A stretch of DNA of 37,798 nucleotides from Bacteroidota bacterium (GTDB lineage Bacteria; Bacteroidota; Bacteroidia; M30B66): positions 1 to 37,798 of the forward strand of contig CANHIS010000027.1 of NCBI GenBank assembly GCA_947460255.1, written 5' to 3'. How positions within the stretch are numbered: position 1 is the first letter of the stretch; the number at the start of each line of letters is the position of its first letter. The notes beneath the pieces are model-generated. The model worked only from the letters and a program-made list of their open reading frames with translations. It was not told where the DNA came from and did no database searches. Positions 27,283 through 36,356 of the stretch are shown piece by piece. Position numbers and translations under genes: made by a program.

Positions 27283-28788
27283 TTATCGAACCCAATACCA
27301 TATTGTTCCAGGATCTTGCATACAGCCAACTGATCCGCAATTATCCGCCATCCAAGGCGCTGGACTCCATCCTTCGGTTGAGATTAAAGTTCCCCACCAG
27401 CTTCCACCTCCGCAATCGTCACTGGTGGTGATGTATCCGCTACAATCTGAGTACCATGGCATCCGCTGCTCAATACTTCCATCGCTATAATCCCATGTTC
27501 CTTGGCTTCCATTGATTCCAAATTTGGTATTTAGTGTAACGTCTGTTTGAGAATTGCTACCGTGAGTGAAACTGTAAGCACCATTGGCTGTCCAAATACC
27601 TCCATAACTCCTTCGTTGATTGGCATCAATCATATATTGAAATCCACTTGAACTCCTTTTCAAATAATCGGCCCAACCAATAATTGAATAGTTGGAATTA
27701 ATGCTGGGTGCACTTGTATTTAACGAAATAGCATTAGCATAATCCCAACTTCCATTGCTTGCATTGCACATAATTAGAGTCCATCCGCCGCCATCAGTGG
27801 TCATATCTGCATACACCTGAAAAGGCGCACCACCGTTGATATTCAAATTTCGGATCCAATAAATGCCATCTGGAGAACTTGGGAAACTTTGCTTAATCGA
27901 AAAGGCTGTACTTCCAGCAGTTTGAGCCGAAAGGCCATCTCCAAGTGGAGCACCAATAACGAAATTACTTGTATTGCCATCCATCGCAAAGTTCAATAAA
28001 TTTGAGGTGTTGCCATTTCCTGATGCATCATTTAAGGTGGTAATTCCACCATTCAATCCACCAGCATTGCCTTGATTGAAATTGTACAAAGCGACCAATC
28101 CAGCTTCATTGCCCAAAGCTTCAATGTGCATTTCAGCATCAATTTGCGCTTCAGATTTACCATAATTGTAAATTCTCAATTCGTCAAAAGTTGCATCAGA
28201 ATTTGGATCAAATTCCCACCAATTGCTTCTTCCAATGAAACAAAATTCGCGGAGAATGTTCTGAGGTGTTGCCATGATCTGGCTGCCAGATTCTACCCCA
28301 TTGATGTAGATCGTTCCCACATTCCCAACCAAAGTAACCGCTAAATGCGACCATACATCAAGTTGTAACTGTGTGTTGGCAGCAAATTGACTTCCTTCAA
28401 TGTGAAAGGCTGGATAACCCGATGTACCTTCAGTGTAAGCCAACATAACGTTGTTTACTCCAGCACCATTTCCAAAGTCAATCACGCGAGCCCAGTTGCC
28501 AAAACTTCTTGGTTTTACCCAGCATTCAATGGTGAAATCACTGTTGAAATACACGCCTGGTTGAGCCATCGCATAATTGTCTCCTCCGTCAAAATCGAGC
28601 GCATTAAAACTTCCTCTGATAGAAGGCGAAATCAATCTGCCATTGGCTGTTAATCCGCTTTGTCCAATTGCACCAAACTGATTTACCAAGTTCGAAGTAG
28701 CATTAATTTGACCATGCTTATTTACTCCCTGCGCTGATGAACCCAATGATATCAGGATGCAAATCAGCAATTGAAGAATAATCTTCAT
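27283..28788 (-). CDS. Secreted LamG + fibrinogen-like domain protein
   Basis: 501 residues, signal peptide about 1-19 (ISLGSSAQ). Residues about 62-225 form a LamG/concanavalin-like jelly roll (ALDFDGGDNYAM, FTIECWVKPRSF, WSHLAVTLVGNVGTIYING, FDELRIYNYGKSEAQI). Residues about 303-501 resemble a fibrinogen C-terminal/intelectin-type domain: SPDGIYWIRN, FQVYADMTTDGGGWTLIM (GGGW at 333-336), then a Cys-rich end (DCSGY, DDCGGGSWWG, NCGSVGCMQDPGTIWYWVR). Both domain types usually bind carbohydrate or protein, often with calcium. No T9SS tail is seen. The ATG is 11 nt after the stop of the collagen-like gene, so the two are cotranscribed. Confidence 0.85.
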   Translation of the reverse strand: MKIILQLLICILISLGSSAQGVNKHGQINATSNLVNQFGAIGQSGLTANGRLISPSIRGSFNALDFDGGDNYAMAQPGVYFNSDFTIECWVKPRSFGNWARVIDFGNGAGVNNVMLAYTEGTSGYPAFHIEGSQFAANTQLQLDVWSHLAVTLVGNVGTIYINGVESGSQIMATPQNILREFCFIGRSNWWEFDPNSDATFDELRIYNYGKSEAQIDAEMHIEALGNEAGLVALYNFNQGNAGGLNGGITTLNDASGNGNTSNLLNFAMDGNTSNFVIGAPLGDGLSAQTAGSTAFSIKQSFPSSPDGIYWIRNLNINGGAPFQVYADMTTDGGGWTLIMCNASNGSWDYANAISLNTSAPSINSNYSIIGWADYLKRSSSGFQYMIDANQRRSYGGIWTANGAYSFTHGSNSQTDVTLNTKFGINGSQGTWDYSDGSIEQRMPWYSDCSGYITTSDDCGGGSWWGTLISTEGWSPAPWMADNCGSVGCMQDPGTIWYWVR

Positions 28789-28799
28789 TTTAATAAGAA

Positions 28800-30923
28800 T
28801 TAATAAGTGAAATCAAATTGAATGCGATCGCCTACTGAAAGCACATAACCGCCATTGTCTACAGCGCTATACGAAACAGTTGAGCCATCAACCGAATAAG
28901 CATTGTTGCTAATTCGGATACCATTCACGAACATTTTTACTTTTGATCCCGCAGCAGGAAATTGGGAAAGTGAAAAATCAACCTGACCAGCGCTTGCAGA
29001 AAATTCGTCTGCGGCTTCTTGTCTGGCATTTGCCCAGCTTGCATTTCCACTATCGTCGGATGTCAACACCCTTCCTGCACCTTCAGAACCATCGTTGATG
29101 CGAACATTACCATTGACATGCAATCTTGCTTGAGGGTTACGCTCGTTGATACCAACGTTGCCTGTAGGTTGAAGATTGATATGATCATCTCCATCATTTG
29201 CAATCCCAATTTCTAAGGTTCTTGCTTCAGAGCCATCGCGGTTCATTGAAACCATATACCAATCATCTCCACATCCTCCTGGACCTGGCTCTTGAGCTAT
29301 AATACCAGATGTTACATGCTCTGCGATTAGATCTCCACAAGTATTATTGATTGTAAAATCGGATGCCTCATTCACTTCACCAAGTGATAACAAACCGTTG
29401 GCTATGCGCACTTTTACAGTACCCTCGTTGTCGTTAGTATTGTCGGTTCCAATAGAAACAACATCTCCTTTGTTTGTGATGTTGTTGTTATTGGTCCAAA
29501 CAAAGCCATTCCAATAAGCAGTCGCACCAAGCGCAGTGCCTGGAGTTAAAAACCCGGCTTCACCTTGTGGGCCTTGCGGACCTGCAGGTCCTTGTGGGCC
29601 GGCAGGACCATCTAGACCCTGTAGACCACGATCCCCTTGAATACCTTGTTCGCCCTGAGGACCAGTTAAGCCAATCGGACCTTGAGGACCAACTTCACCT
29701 TGAGGACCTTGAGCACCGTCTAATCCATTTTGACCATCAGCGCCTGCTGGACCCTGAGGACCAGTTAAACCAATTGGGCCTTGCGGACCAACTTCCCCCT
29801 GAGGACCTTGAACACCGTCTAATCCATTTTGACCATCTGCTCCAGCTGGACCTTGAGGACCAGTTAAACCGATTGGGCCTTGCGGACCAACTTCTCCCTG
29901 AGGACCTTGAACACCGTCTAATCCATTTTGACCATCTGCTCCAGCTGGACCTTGAGGACCAGTTAAACCGATTGGGCCTTGCGGACCAACTTCGCCTTGA
30001 ATACCTTGTGGACCAACTTCTCCTTGAGGACCTTGAGCTCCGTCTAATCCATTTTGACCATCAGCACCAGCCGGACCTTGAGGACCAGTTAAACCGATTG
30101 GGCCTTGCGGACCAACTTCGCCTTGAATACCTTGTGGACCAACTTCTCCTTGAGGACCTTGAGCACCGTCTAATCCATTTTGACCATCTGCGCCAGCTGG
30201 ACCTTGAGGACCAGTTAAACCAATCGGGCCTTGTGGACCAACTTCACCTTGGATACCTTGTTCCCCTTGAGGACCAGTTAAGCCAATTGGACCTTGCGGA
30301 CCAACTTCTCCCTGAGGACCTTGAGCACCGTCTAATCCATTTTGACCATCTGCGCCAGCTGCACCTTGAGGACCAGTTAAACCAATTGGACCTTGTGGAC
30401 CTTGAGCTCCATCTAATCCATTTTGACCATCAGCACCAGCAGGGCCTTGTGGACCAGTTAAACCAATCGGACCTTGCGGACCAGTAGGACCAGCAACGGA
30501 ATTGCCTGAATGTAAAGCATAAGGAACCGACCATAAAGTACTTGCTCCCATGTTTACGAAGCCGTTACCAAGATCAGCTTCAATCTTGATACTCAATTCG
30601 CTGGCTCCCCAGTTAATCTGATTGAAGTTTTGCAGGCCTGCTTCAGTTGGAGCTCCTTGGCCAATAACCAAATTGAACAGCCCAAATTGATTGGTGCTAA
30701 TATTTTGATGAATTTCTTGATAAATAGGCGCATTGGGCTGACTTTCTCTAAAAAGCGTAATCTGAATCGACAGCGACTGATTCGCAATAACTTGCCCTGA
30801 AGCATTTCTTGCAACTGCTTGATAGTTTACACCTTGTGGTACATCCTGTGCCATTGCAGTGGTTTGAAGTCCGGCAACGAACAGCATACCATAAAACCAT
30901 GCGGAAACGGAAAATTTTTTCAT
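28800..30923 (-). CDS. Secreted collagen-like (Gly-X-Y) protein
   Basis: 707 residues. Signal peptide about 1-26 (ending TTAMAQ). N-terminal domain (27-144: [35 protein letters not shown]) is widespread in Bacteroidota secreted proteins. Residues 145-456 are about 104 uninterrupted Gly-X-Y triplets, mainly [15 protein letters not shown] and GLD. Residues 457-707 resemble phage-tail-fibre-type or structural ends: [18 protein letters not shown], then a C-terminal ~65-residue beta domain ([18 protein letters not shown] to DRIQFDFTY). A trimeric stalk with globular ends is expected. No T9SS tail. Flanked in the same operon by a short T9SS-sorted protein (35 bp upstream) and a LamG/fibrinogen-like protein (11 bp downstream). 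Confidence 0.92.
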   Translation of the reverse strand: MKKFSVSAWFYGMLFVAGLQTTAMAQDVPQGVNYQAVARNASGQVIANQSLSIQITLFRESQPNAPIYQEIHQNISTNQFGLFNLVIGQGAPTEAGLQNFNQINWGASELSIKIEADLGNGFVNMGASTLWSVPYALHSGNSVAGPTGPQGPIGLTGPQGPAGADGQNGLDGAQGPQGPIGLTGPQGAAGADGQNGLDGAQGPQGEVGPQGPIGLTGPQGEQGIQGEVGPQGPIGLTGPQGPAGADGQNGLDGAQGPQGEVGPQGIQGEVGPQGPIGLTGPQGPAGADGQNGLDGAQGPQGEVGPQGIQGEVGPQGPIGLTGPQGPAGADGQNGLDGVQGPQGEVGPQGPIGLTGPQGPAGADGQNGLDGVQGPQGEVGPQGPIGLTGPQGPAGADGQNGLDGAQGPQGEVGPQGPIGLTGPQGEQGIQGDRGLQGLDGPAGPQGPAGPQGPQGEAGFLTPGTALGATAYWNGFVWTNNNNITNKGDVVSIGTDNTNDNEGTVKVRIANGLLSLGEVNEASDFTINNTCGDLIAEHVTSGIIAQEPGPGGCGDDWYMVSMNRDGSEARTLEIGIANDGDDHINLQPTGNVGINERNPQARLHVNGNVRINDGSEGAGRVLTSDDSGNASWANARQEAADEFSASAGQVDFSLSQFPAAGSKVKMFVNGIRISNNAYSVDGSTVSYSAVDNGGYVLSVGDRIQFDFTY
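29556..30491 (-). repeat. Tandem repeat encoding the collagen triple-helix segment
   Basis: Nine copies of a unit that begins [12 protein letters not shown]. The commonest length is 33 residues (99 bp); two copies carry an extra GPQGIQGEV, and two are cut short into a GEQGIQ variant. Neighbouring copies are nearly identical at DNA level, so copy number is likely to vary and short-read assembly may be wrong here. Confidence 0.93.
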
Positions 30924-30958
30924 TTTCTTGAATTAAGGTTTTGAATAAAAAATTGGGA

Positions 30959-31471
30959 TTATTGGGTCTTGGTAATTCTAAGTGTTGTGGTGCGTTGAGA
31001 TTGGGTTTCCTGAACTGTGATCAGGTAAATCCCGGCTCTTAGATCATCACCATAAAAGCTAAAACTTGCTCCAGATGGCGTTACACTCACAATTTGGTCT
31101 TCTCTAATTTGGCGACCAGCCATATCGGAAACACTCAGCCTAAATTCAGCTGATTTAGTCGGCTGAATTTTAAGATTAAAGGATTCGACAAATGGATTCG
31201 GCCAACAATGAATTGAAACCATTTCATTGCCCCATTGAGGAAGACTTGCAATGATGCCTTCATTGGGTTGCTGAAATCCTTCAGTTAAAATGAAACCAGC
31301 ATTGGATCTCGTTAAAACAATTGACTCGCCAATGGTGCTGCTAAACGATAAGTCAGCTTGTTGATTGGTAACAACGCTGCCTTGTGCAGCCAATACGTCT
31401 CTCTCTATAAACTGCGCTTGACAAGCAGTGGAGAGACCTAATAAGGAAAAGAATAGGTAATGTTTTGTCAT
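30959..31471 (-). CDS. Short T9SS-sorted surface protein
   Basis: 170 residues. Signal peptide about 1-19 (ending TACQAQ). The ~50-residue mature region (VLAAQGSVVTNQQADLSFSS, TIGESIVLTRS, ILTEGFQQP) is a short segment that, as I recall, often precedes a T9SS tail in small Bacteroidota proteins. The last ~80 residues (IHCWPNPFVESFNL, VSDMAGRQI, LRAGIYLITV, TTTLRITKTQ) are a type A sorting domain, so the cargo itself is very short. First gene of the collagen-like operon. It could anchor or cap the collagen-like protein on the surface, which is an inference. No clear promoter motif was found upstream. Confidence 0.85.
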   Translation of the reverse strand: MTKHYLFFSLLGLSTACQAQFIERDVLAAQGSVVTNQQADLSFSSTIGESIVLTRSNAGFILTEGFQQPNEGIIASLPQWGNEMVSIHCWPNPFVESFNLKIQPTKSAEFRLSVSDMAGRQIREDQIVSVTPSGASFSFYGDDLRAGIYLITVQETQSQRTTTLRITKTQ

Positions 31472-31970
31472 CGGTTCATCGATTTTGTTGAACCAAATCT
31501 CAGTGCAAATACCTAGTGGTTTTTTCTCTTGATCGCCATTACGTTACAGTGTAAGAAATATAGACGCTGTGGTTAGTTTTAAATTCTTAAAAAACAATTT
31601 GTACGGATACATTTCAGTAAATTCGATATATACAGCAATTCAAAAATAATATTTGCTTTTTCTTTCGTTGTGATATTTAATCATGAAAGGGTGAAAAAAA
31701 GCGACTTCTTTGAGCCAAACGTTGAAACTCTCACAAGTACCATTTAACGATGAAACATCAGATTTTAGAAAATCTATGCCTTCAAAAGAATAAATCAGCG
31801 CAATGTTCAAAAAACTGAAGCCGTCTCTACAAACATGCTATTGGTTTGATTTTCTGATTTTTACATTTTATAATATTAAAATATACTGCTTGCCAAAAAA
31901 TACATTCTTTAAATTGCCATTCCACAACTTAGGAGAAAATACCTATTATTATCTCACAAAACCCTTCCTT
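31472..31970. other. 499-bp divergent intergenic region with two palindromes
   Basis: It separates the collagen-like operon (-) from the cytochrome gene (+). It contains TTACAGTGTAA (31544-31554), an 11-bp palindrome that could be an operator, and AGATTTTAGAAAATCT (31760-31775), a 16-bp AT-rich palindrome. The cytochrome frame is open back to 31803, but the part before 31971 lacks protein-like composition. No exact TAnnTTTG box was identified. Confidence 0.5.
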
Positions 31971-32957
31971 ATGAAATTGAAAAAAATCATTTTATCGCTA
32001 CTTGTTATCATTTTAATTGCTGTTGGAGGCTTTCTGCTCTATGTTCAAACGCACTACAATCAATCATTTGATGAGTCTCATCCTGTAACAGAGCTAAAAG
32101 TTAAATCTGATTCTTCGATCATCGAGCACGGTAGATATTTGGTCTATGGTCCTGCACATTGTGCTCATTGCCACACAGCTTTAGAAAATATTCCCGAACT
32201 CGAAAAAGGCGTAGAAGTGCCGATGTCGGGCGGCTTCGTTTTTGAGCTTCCATTGGGAAATGTGTACACGCCTAATATCACTTCCGATAAAGAAACAGGC
32301 ATTGGAAACCATACCGATGGTGAACTTTACAGAATGCTTCGTCACAATGTTCGAAAGGATGGAGCTGCTTGTCTTGAACTTATGCCGTTTTTCAACATGA
32401 GCGATGAAGACATCCACGCAGTGATAGCCTTCCTTAGAACCGTTCCGCCGGTGAAAAATGAAGTGCCTAAAAACGACTATACGATGATGGGAAAAATCAT
32501 CCGCACAATGGCCATCAAACCTTCTGAACCTGCACAGAATCCGATTCCTTTTGTGAAACAAGATTCTACTATTGCCTACGGGAAATACCTCTGCGAATCG
32601 GTGGCTAATTGTATGGGCTGCCACACCAATAGAGATTTAAAAACTGGGGCTTTTGTTGGAGAGCCTTATGCTGGTGGTTTCCAAATGGGACCAGACAAAA
32701 GCACTGCGATGTACACCTTCATCACACCAAACATTACGTCGGATCCAGAAACGGGCTACCTGCGACTTTATGATGAAGTTGGATTCATCGGCAGAATGCG
32801 TGGTGGCCGTGTGCACCAAACGTCTCCTATGCCTTGGGGACCTTATTCTAGACTAAGCGATTCGGACCTAAAAGCCATCTATCGATATCTTAAAACTGTA
32901 AAACCAGTGAAGCAAAAAAATGCTGGACCAATGATTCCTCCAGCAAGTCAGAGTTAA
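31971..32957 (+). CDS. Diheme cytochrome c
   Basis: 328 residues from ATG 31971, which begins a classic membrane anchor or signal peptide (MKLKKIILSLLVIILIAVGG). Two c-type heme motifs: CAHCH (Cys64, Cys67, His68) and CMGCH (Cys214, Cys217, His218). Each is followed by similar sequence (NVYTPNITSD/ITPNITSDPETG and a late AVIAFLRTVPPVK/AIYRYLKTVKPVK), so the protein is two duplicated cytochrome c domains. The pattern resembles the cytochrome subunits of periplasmic dehydrogenases, but no dehydrogenase gene is nearby. It should transfer electrons in the periplasm, tethered to the inner membrane. A terminator follows 21 nt after the stop. Confidence 0.93.
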   Translation: MKLKKIILSLLVIILIAVGGFLLYVQTHYNQSFDESHPVTELKVKSDSSIIEHGRYLVYGPAHCAHCHTALENIPELEKGVEVPMSGGFVFELPLGNVYTPNITSDKETGIGNHTDGELYRMLRHNVRKDGAACLELMPFFNMSDEDIHAVIAFLRTVPPVKNEVPKNDYTMMGKIIRTMAIKPSEPAQNPIPFVKQDSTIAYGKYLCESVANCMGCHTNRDLKTGAFVGEPYAGGFQMGPDKSTAMYTFITPNITSDPETGYLRLYDEVGFIGRMRGGRVHQTSPMPWGPYSRLSDSDLKAIYRYLKTVKPVKQKNAGPMIPPASQS

Positions 32958-32978
32958 ATTCTGCTTCTGAATTTTTGT

Positions 32979-33020
32979 AAACGCATCTTGATTCTTACGA
33001 ATTTCAAGGTGCGTTTTTTT
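32979..33020 (+). terminator. Intrinsic terminator of the cytochrome gene
   Basis: A 13-bp stem (32979-32991 with 33004-33016, one G-U pair) and a 12-nt loop are followed by a run of T. It overlaps the last 2 bases of the convergent small gene, whose own strand has no T-run here. Confidence 0.88.
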
Positions 33021-33294
33021 ATTCCTTCGACTTCTTTTTCCGAGTGAACTTGCCTTTTTTCTGATAGTATTGTTTAGATCGCATGCGATTTCGAATCGCA
33101 TTGGGATCGGTACTTTGAGATTTTCGAATATGCCCTTTTCGGAATTTTCCACTTCGTGTGATGGTGGGCTTGATGTAAGTACCCGATGATGAACTAGAAG
33201 AGGATGTTGAACAGCCCTTTACGCCAAAGAATACTGCCACCATCATAAAGATGATAAAGTAAAATGTGAAGCATCCTGCTTTGTCCTTTTTCAA
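33019..33294 (-). CDS. Small basic membrane-anchored protein
   Basis: 91 residues from a TTG start at 33294 (LKKDKAGC...), chosen because it yields a basic n-region, a hydrophobic stretch (CFTFYFIIFMMVAVFFGV) and leaves a near-promoter box TATCTTTC (33319-33312) 17 nt upstream. The frame opens at 33366 and an ATG at 33246 is a third choice. After the hydrophobic segment come KGCSTSS and a Ser run; the Cys could be a lipidation site, though Lys before Gly is unusual. The rest is very basic (FRKGHIRKS, QYYQKKGKFTRKKKSKE). Function unknown; a gene of this size could be a false call. Confidence 0.5.
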   Translation of the reverse strand: MKKDKAGCFTFYFIIFMMVAVFFGVKGCSTSSSSSSSGTYIKPTITRSGKFRKGHIRKSQSTDPNAIRNRMRSKQYYQKKGKFTRKKKSKE

Positions 33295-33356
33295 TAGAAT
33301 TGCTTTGGATGGAAAGATATGTGATGATAATCTGATAGTTATGGAATTCTTATGCC

Positions 33357-36242
33357 TCAATCCCAAACAATCCGCTTACTCGAAGTCGGGCCATCCTTAC
33401 TGCTCACGACCAATAAATACAATCCATTGCTGAGGTTCTCGCGATGAATAACTTGTTCATTGCCACTTTGCACCAACTTCCCAGTTGCATCATACAATGC
33501 CCAGTGATTAAGTTCCTTCCAATTAATGAAAATTTGAGTTTGGGCAGGATTTGGAAAAACTTGAATCTTCAGTGATTCATCATTAAGTTGATGGCTGGTG
33601 ATGAGCACCTCAACACACTCACTAGTATCAGAACATCCTGCAACATCTGCCACTACAGCATAACTTCCAGGGGACTCAACTAAGTATTCTTGGATGATAG
33701 CGTTCTCAATGATGGTTCCATCGCAGAAAATCCATTGATAGCTCGCGTTTTCAGGCAGTGCAGTGAGCGTTCCTCCGTTTTCGGTTACCGAAGCTTCTGG
33801 AAGTGCAGTTACGTTTACCGAAATTTCAAGTCTTTCAGATTCCACATTGCAAACCCGAGACGAAGCATAAAAGTTTGAAGATGCATTCAAAATCCCTGTC
33901 GATAATTCTCCACCAGATGCTAAGACATTTCCACCACTAGGTGCATCGAACCATTGCACATCATTTCCTGAAACCTGCAATGTTGTTGATGTTCCTGCAC
34001 ATACTTCCAAAGCCTCTGCACTGCTCGTGTTTTCTGGGATTACAGGGTCTCCACAAACACCGCCACGAATAAAGTAAGGACGAGCATCCTGCAAACAATA
34101 CGTTGCCACGAAAACTTCCCCGTTAAGCTCCTTGATCGTGTTGTACAATCCAGTTTGTGGAACATCATGAATCACCACAGGATTTCCCCAAGAAGTTCCG
34201 TCCGCATCGTTGGCAACAATGGCATACAATTTCAATTTCGGTCCACCTTGATAAACAATGATCGGCTTTCCATTCCAGATGCTCATAGCAGCATACTTTC
34301 CGCCTCCACCGTTAGGTGTAACAGAAACCGGCGTTCCCCAAGTGCTTCCTGCAGCATTTGTGGCGCGAACATATTTGAGTTTGTTGTTGGTTACATCATA
34401 ATAAGCGATCGCGGGAAATCCATTTACTTCTGCCAAGGATGTGTACTGACCCACATTGCCAGGCTCATCAACCAAAACGGCCGTTCCCCAAGAAGTTGCG
34501 GCGGCATTAGTGGATCGAACGTAGCGCAAATTGGCATTCGTTTGATCGTAATGCGCAAAGGCCACCAAGCCATTGATGCGCGCCCAAGAAAGAAAACGAC
34601 CAGAATTTGGAGTGGATTCAGGTGCGAAAACATTGTTCGCCCAAGCCGATCCATCAGTGGCTGAAGCAGCCTTGAAATAGGTTCGGTTGGCATCCGACGA
34701 TAAAAACAAAACCACGGGATTGGTTGAAGGCACCAACAATTGCATTTCAGGCGCTGGTGTTGGATTACTGGAATAAATATAGCTCGTTGCAGCTGGCCAC
34801 GAATTTCCATCAGCATCATTGGCGCGAGAAAACAACACGTATTCATTGTCGCTGTCGTAAAAAACCATCGATGGCCGACCGTCAACCACTTCTAGGTCAC
34901 AGTATTTACCCAAATCATCAGTGGTTTCACCTATCACCAAAGGTGCATTCCAAGTATTTCCAGTGATGTCGGTAGCGCGAACATATTTAGGTTTCCCGTT
35001 GGTTTGGTCGTAATAACAAAGAGCTGGAATGCCATTGATGATCTCAAGTTTCACATGCTCGCCCAGAGCAGAGCTATTGTTCCAGCGTTTAGCAATTTCC
35101 CATTGATTATTGGTCGCTGTAATCCGCTTGCGAAAACACAATCTTCCTCCAATATTTTGCGTGTAAGCTACAGCTGGCTGTCCGTTCAGATCTACAATCC
35201 AATTAAAAGAACCCGAACTGTTTTCGGCATCTACCACCACAGCCGTCGACCAAGCAGAACCTGTTGCATTACTTGCTGTGCTTATCTTTAAACGCGTATT
35301 TGTTTGGTCATAATAACTAACAGTTGGAAATCCTCCAACGAGCGCCATTGCATGGTAAGTGGCGGTTTCACCGGATGTGGATATGAAAATGCTGGTTCCC
35401 CAAGAAGCACCATTGGCATCGGTTGCCCGCACATATTTTACTCTTGTTGATGCAGAAACAAAGTGCGCAATGGCTGGCTGACCATCAACAACCAATAGCC
35501 GAGGATTCGTTCCGCCGGTTTCAACGGCAACCATGGTCGACCAATTATCACCATTGGCATCGGTCGCACGCATGTAACGCAAAGTGGAAGTTCCGGCCGG
35601 ACTGTAAGATAAGGCTATCGCAGGAAAACCATTTACAACAGCCAAGCTGGTTCCTCCAGCAGCTACCGCATTGACTGAAACGAGCGTTTGGGGCGTGTTC
35701 CAAGCATTTCCATTCACATCTGAAGCGCGAACATACCGAAGATCTGAAGCTGTTGCATCATGGTAGCTAATCGCTGGAAAGCCATTTATTATTGCCAAAC
35801 TTGGGAATTTCCCTTGGTTGTTAATTGAATCGATTACAATGGGAGCATTCCAGGTAGCTCCGTCGGGATCTGCAGCTCGAACGTAACGCAAATCGGCATT
35901 GTAGCTGTCGTAGTAAGCAATTGCAGGATGTCCGTTCACGACTTCAAGCGACAAATTCAAACCTACACTTCCACTGTTGTCGACCGTGATCACTTCCGAC
36001 CATTGATTTCCTTGGGCATCTAAAGCATACAGGTATTGCAATCTGGTATGTGTAACATCGTAAAATGCAATGGCCGGCTTTCCATTGACGATCTTCATGC
36101 AATTGTAATGGCCCGTTACACCGGTGCCGCCGATGGTATCAAGAATTTCGACGGGCGTTTGCCAGTTTTGCGCATTTAATGATGGAGTAAGCCAAACACA
36201 AATCAGCGCGAAAAGGCTGTAAAATTTAACTAAATAACTCAT
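33357..36242 (-). CDS. T9SS-sorted protein with 14 propeller-like repeats
   Basis: 961 residues. Signal peptide about 1-24 (ending SLNAQ). About 14 repeats of ~50 residues follow (about 35-755), each with a (V/I)NG.PAI(A/S)YYD strand, a LKYVRATDANG turn and W.TPV. Fourteen units would fit two 7-bladed beta-propellers, which is an inference. Then an Ig-like region with Cys (ALEVCAGTSTTLQVSG, NVQWFDAPSGG, SRVCNVESERLEI) and a second one (SYQWIFCDGTIIENA, AGCSDTSECVEV). The last ~80 residues (IQVFPNPAQTQIFINW, ALYDATGKLV, LSNGLYLLVV, SSKRIVWD) are a type A T9SS sorting domain. Cell-surface localisation is predicted; ligand unknown. TACCTTTC (36275-36268) is a near-match -7 box 25 nt upstream. 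Confidence 0.9.
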   Translation of the reverse strand: MSYLVKFYSLFALICVWLTPSLNAQNWQTPVEILDTIGGTGVTGHYNCMKIVNGKPAIAFYDVTHTRLQYLYALDAQGNQWSEVITVDNSGSVGLNLSLEVVNGHPAIAYYDSYNADLRYVRAADPDGATWNAPIVIDSINNQGKFPSLAIINGFPAISYHDATASDLRYVRASDVNGNAWNTPQTLVSVNAVAAGGTSLAVVNGFPAIALSYSPAGTSTLRYMRATDANGDNWSTMVAVETGGTNPRLLVVDGQPAIAHFVSASTRVKYVRATDANGASWGTSIFISTSGETATYHAMALVGGFPTVSYYDQTNTRLKISTASNATGSAWSTAVVVDAENSSGSFNWIVDLNGQPAVAYTQNIGGRLCFRKRITATNNQWEIAKRWNNSSALGEHVKLEIINGIPALCYYDQTNGKPKYVRATDITGNTWNAPLVIGETTDDLGKYCDLEVVDGRPSMVFYDSDNEYVLFSRANDADGNSWPAATSYIYSSNPTPAPEMQLLVPSTNPVVLFLSSDANRTYFKAASATDGSAWANNVFAPESTPNSGRFLSWARINGLVAFAHYDQTNANLRYVRSTNAAATSWGTAVLVDEPGNVGQYTSLAEVNGFPAIAYYDVTNNKLKYVRATNAAGSTWGTPVSVTPNGGGGKYAAMSIWNGKPIIVYQGGPKLKLYAIVANDADGTSWGNPVVIHDVPQTGLYNTIKELNGEVFVATYCLQDARPYFIRGGVCGDPVIPENTSSAEALEVCAGTSTTLQVSGNDVQWFDAPSGGNVLASGGELSTGILNASSNFYASSRVCNVESERLEISVNVTALPEASVTENGGTLTALPENASYQWIFCDGTIIENAIIQEYLVESPGSYAVVADVAGCSDTSECVEVLITSHQLNDESLKIQVFPNPAQTQIFINWKELNHWALYDATGKLVQSGNEQVIHRENLSNGLYLLVVSSKDGPTSSKRIVWD

Positions 36243-36356
36243 TTGAGATAAAATGGAGGAGAGTTTCGAAAGGTAAGCATTACTCCATTGCGTCTCTTTG
36301 GTTCAATTTGATTTATAGTAGACTTTTCAATCCTCCATCCAAACCCAAAATATCTT

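Noticed and set aside
29567-30487. 306-codon open frame on the plus strand within the collagen-like gene
   Set aside because: It is the antisense of the Gly-X-Y repeat; the low-complexity Leu/Asp product only reflects the absence of stop codons in that repetitive DNA.
28800-30923. Prophage tail-fibre interpretation of the collagen-like protein
   Set aside because: It has a signal peptide and sits with a T9SS-sorted gene and a secreted LamG/fibrinogen-like gene; no phage structural, lysis or integrase gene is present.
31803-31970. N-terminal extension of the diheme cytochrome
   Set aside because: The translated segment has no domain or signal character, while the ATG at 31971 begins a normal membrane anchor.
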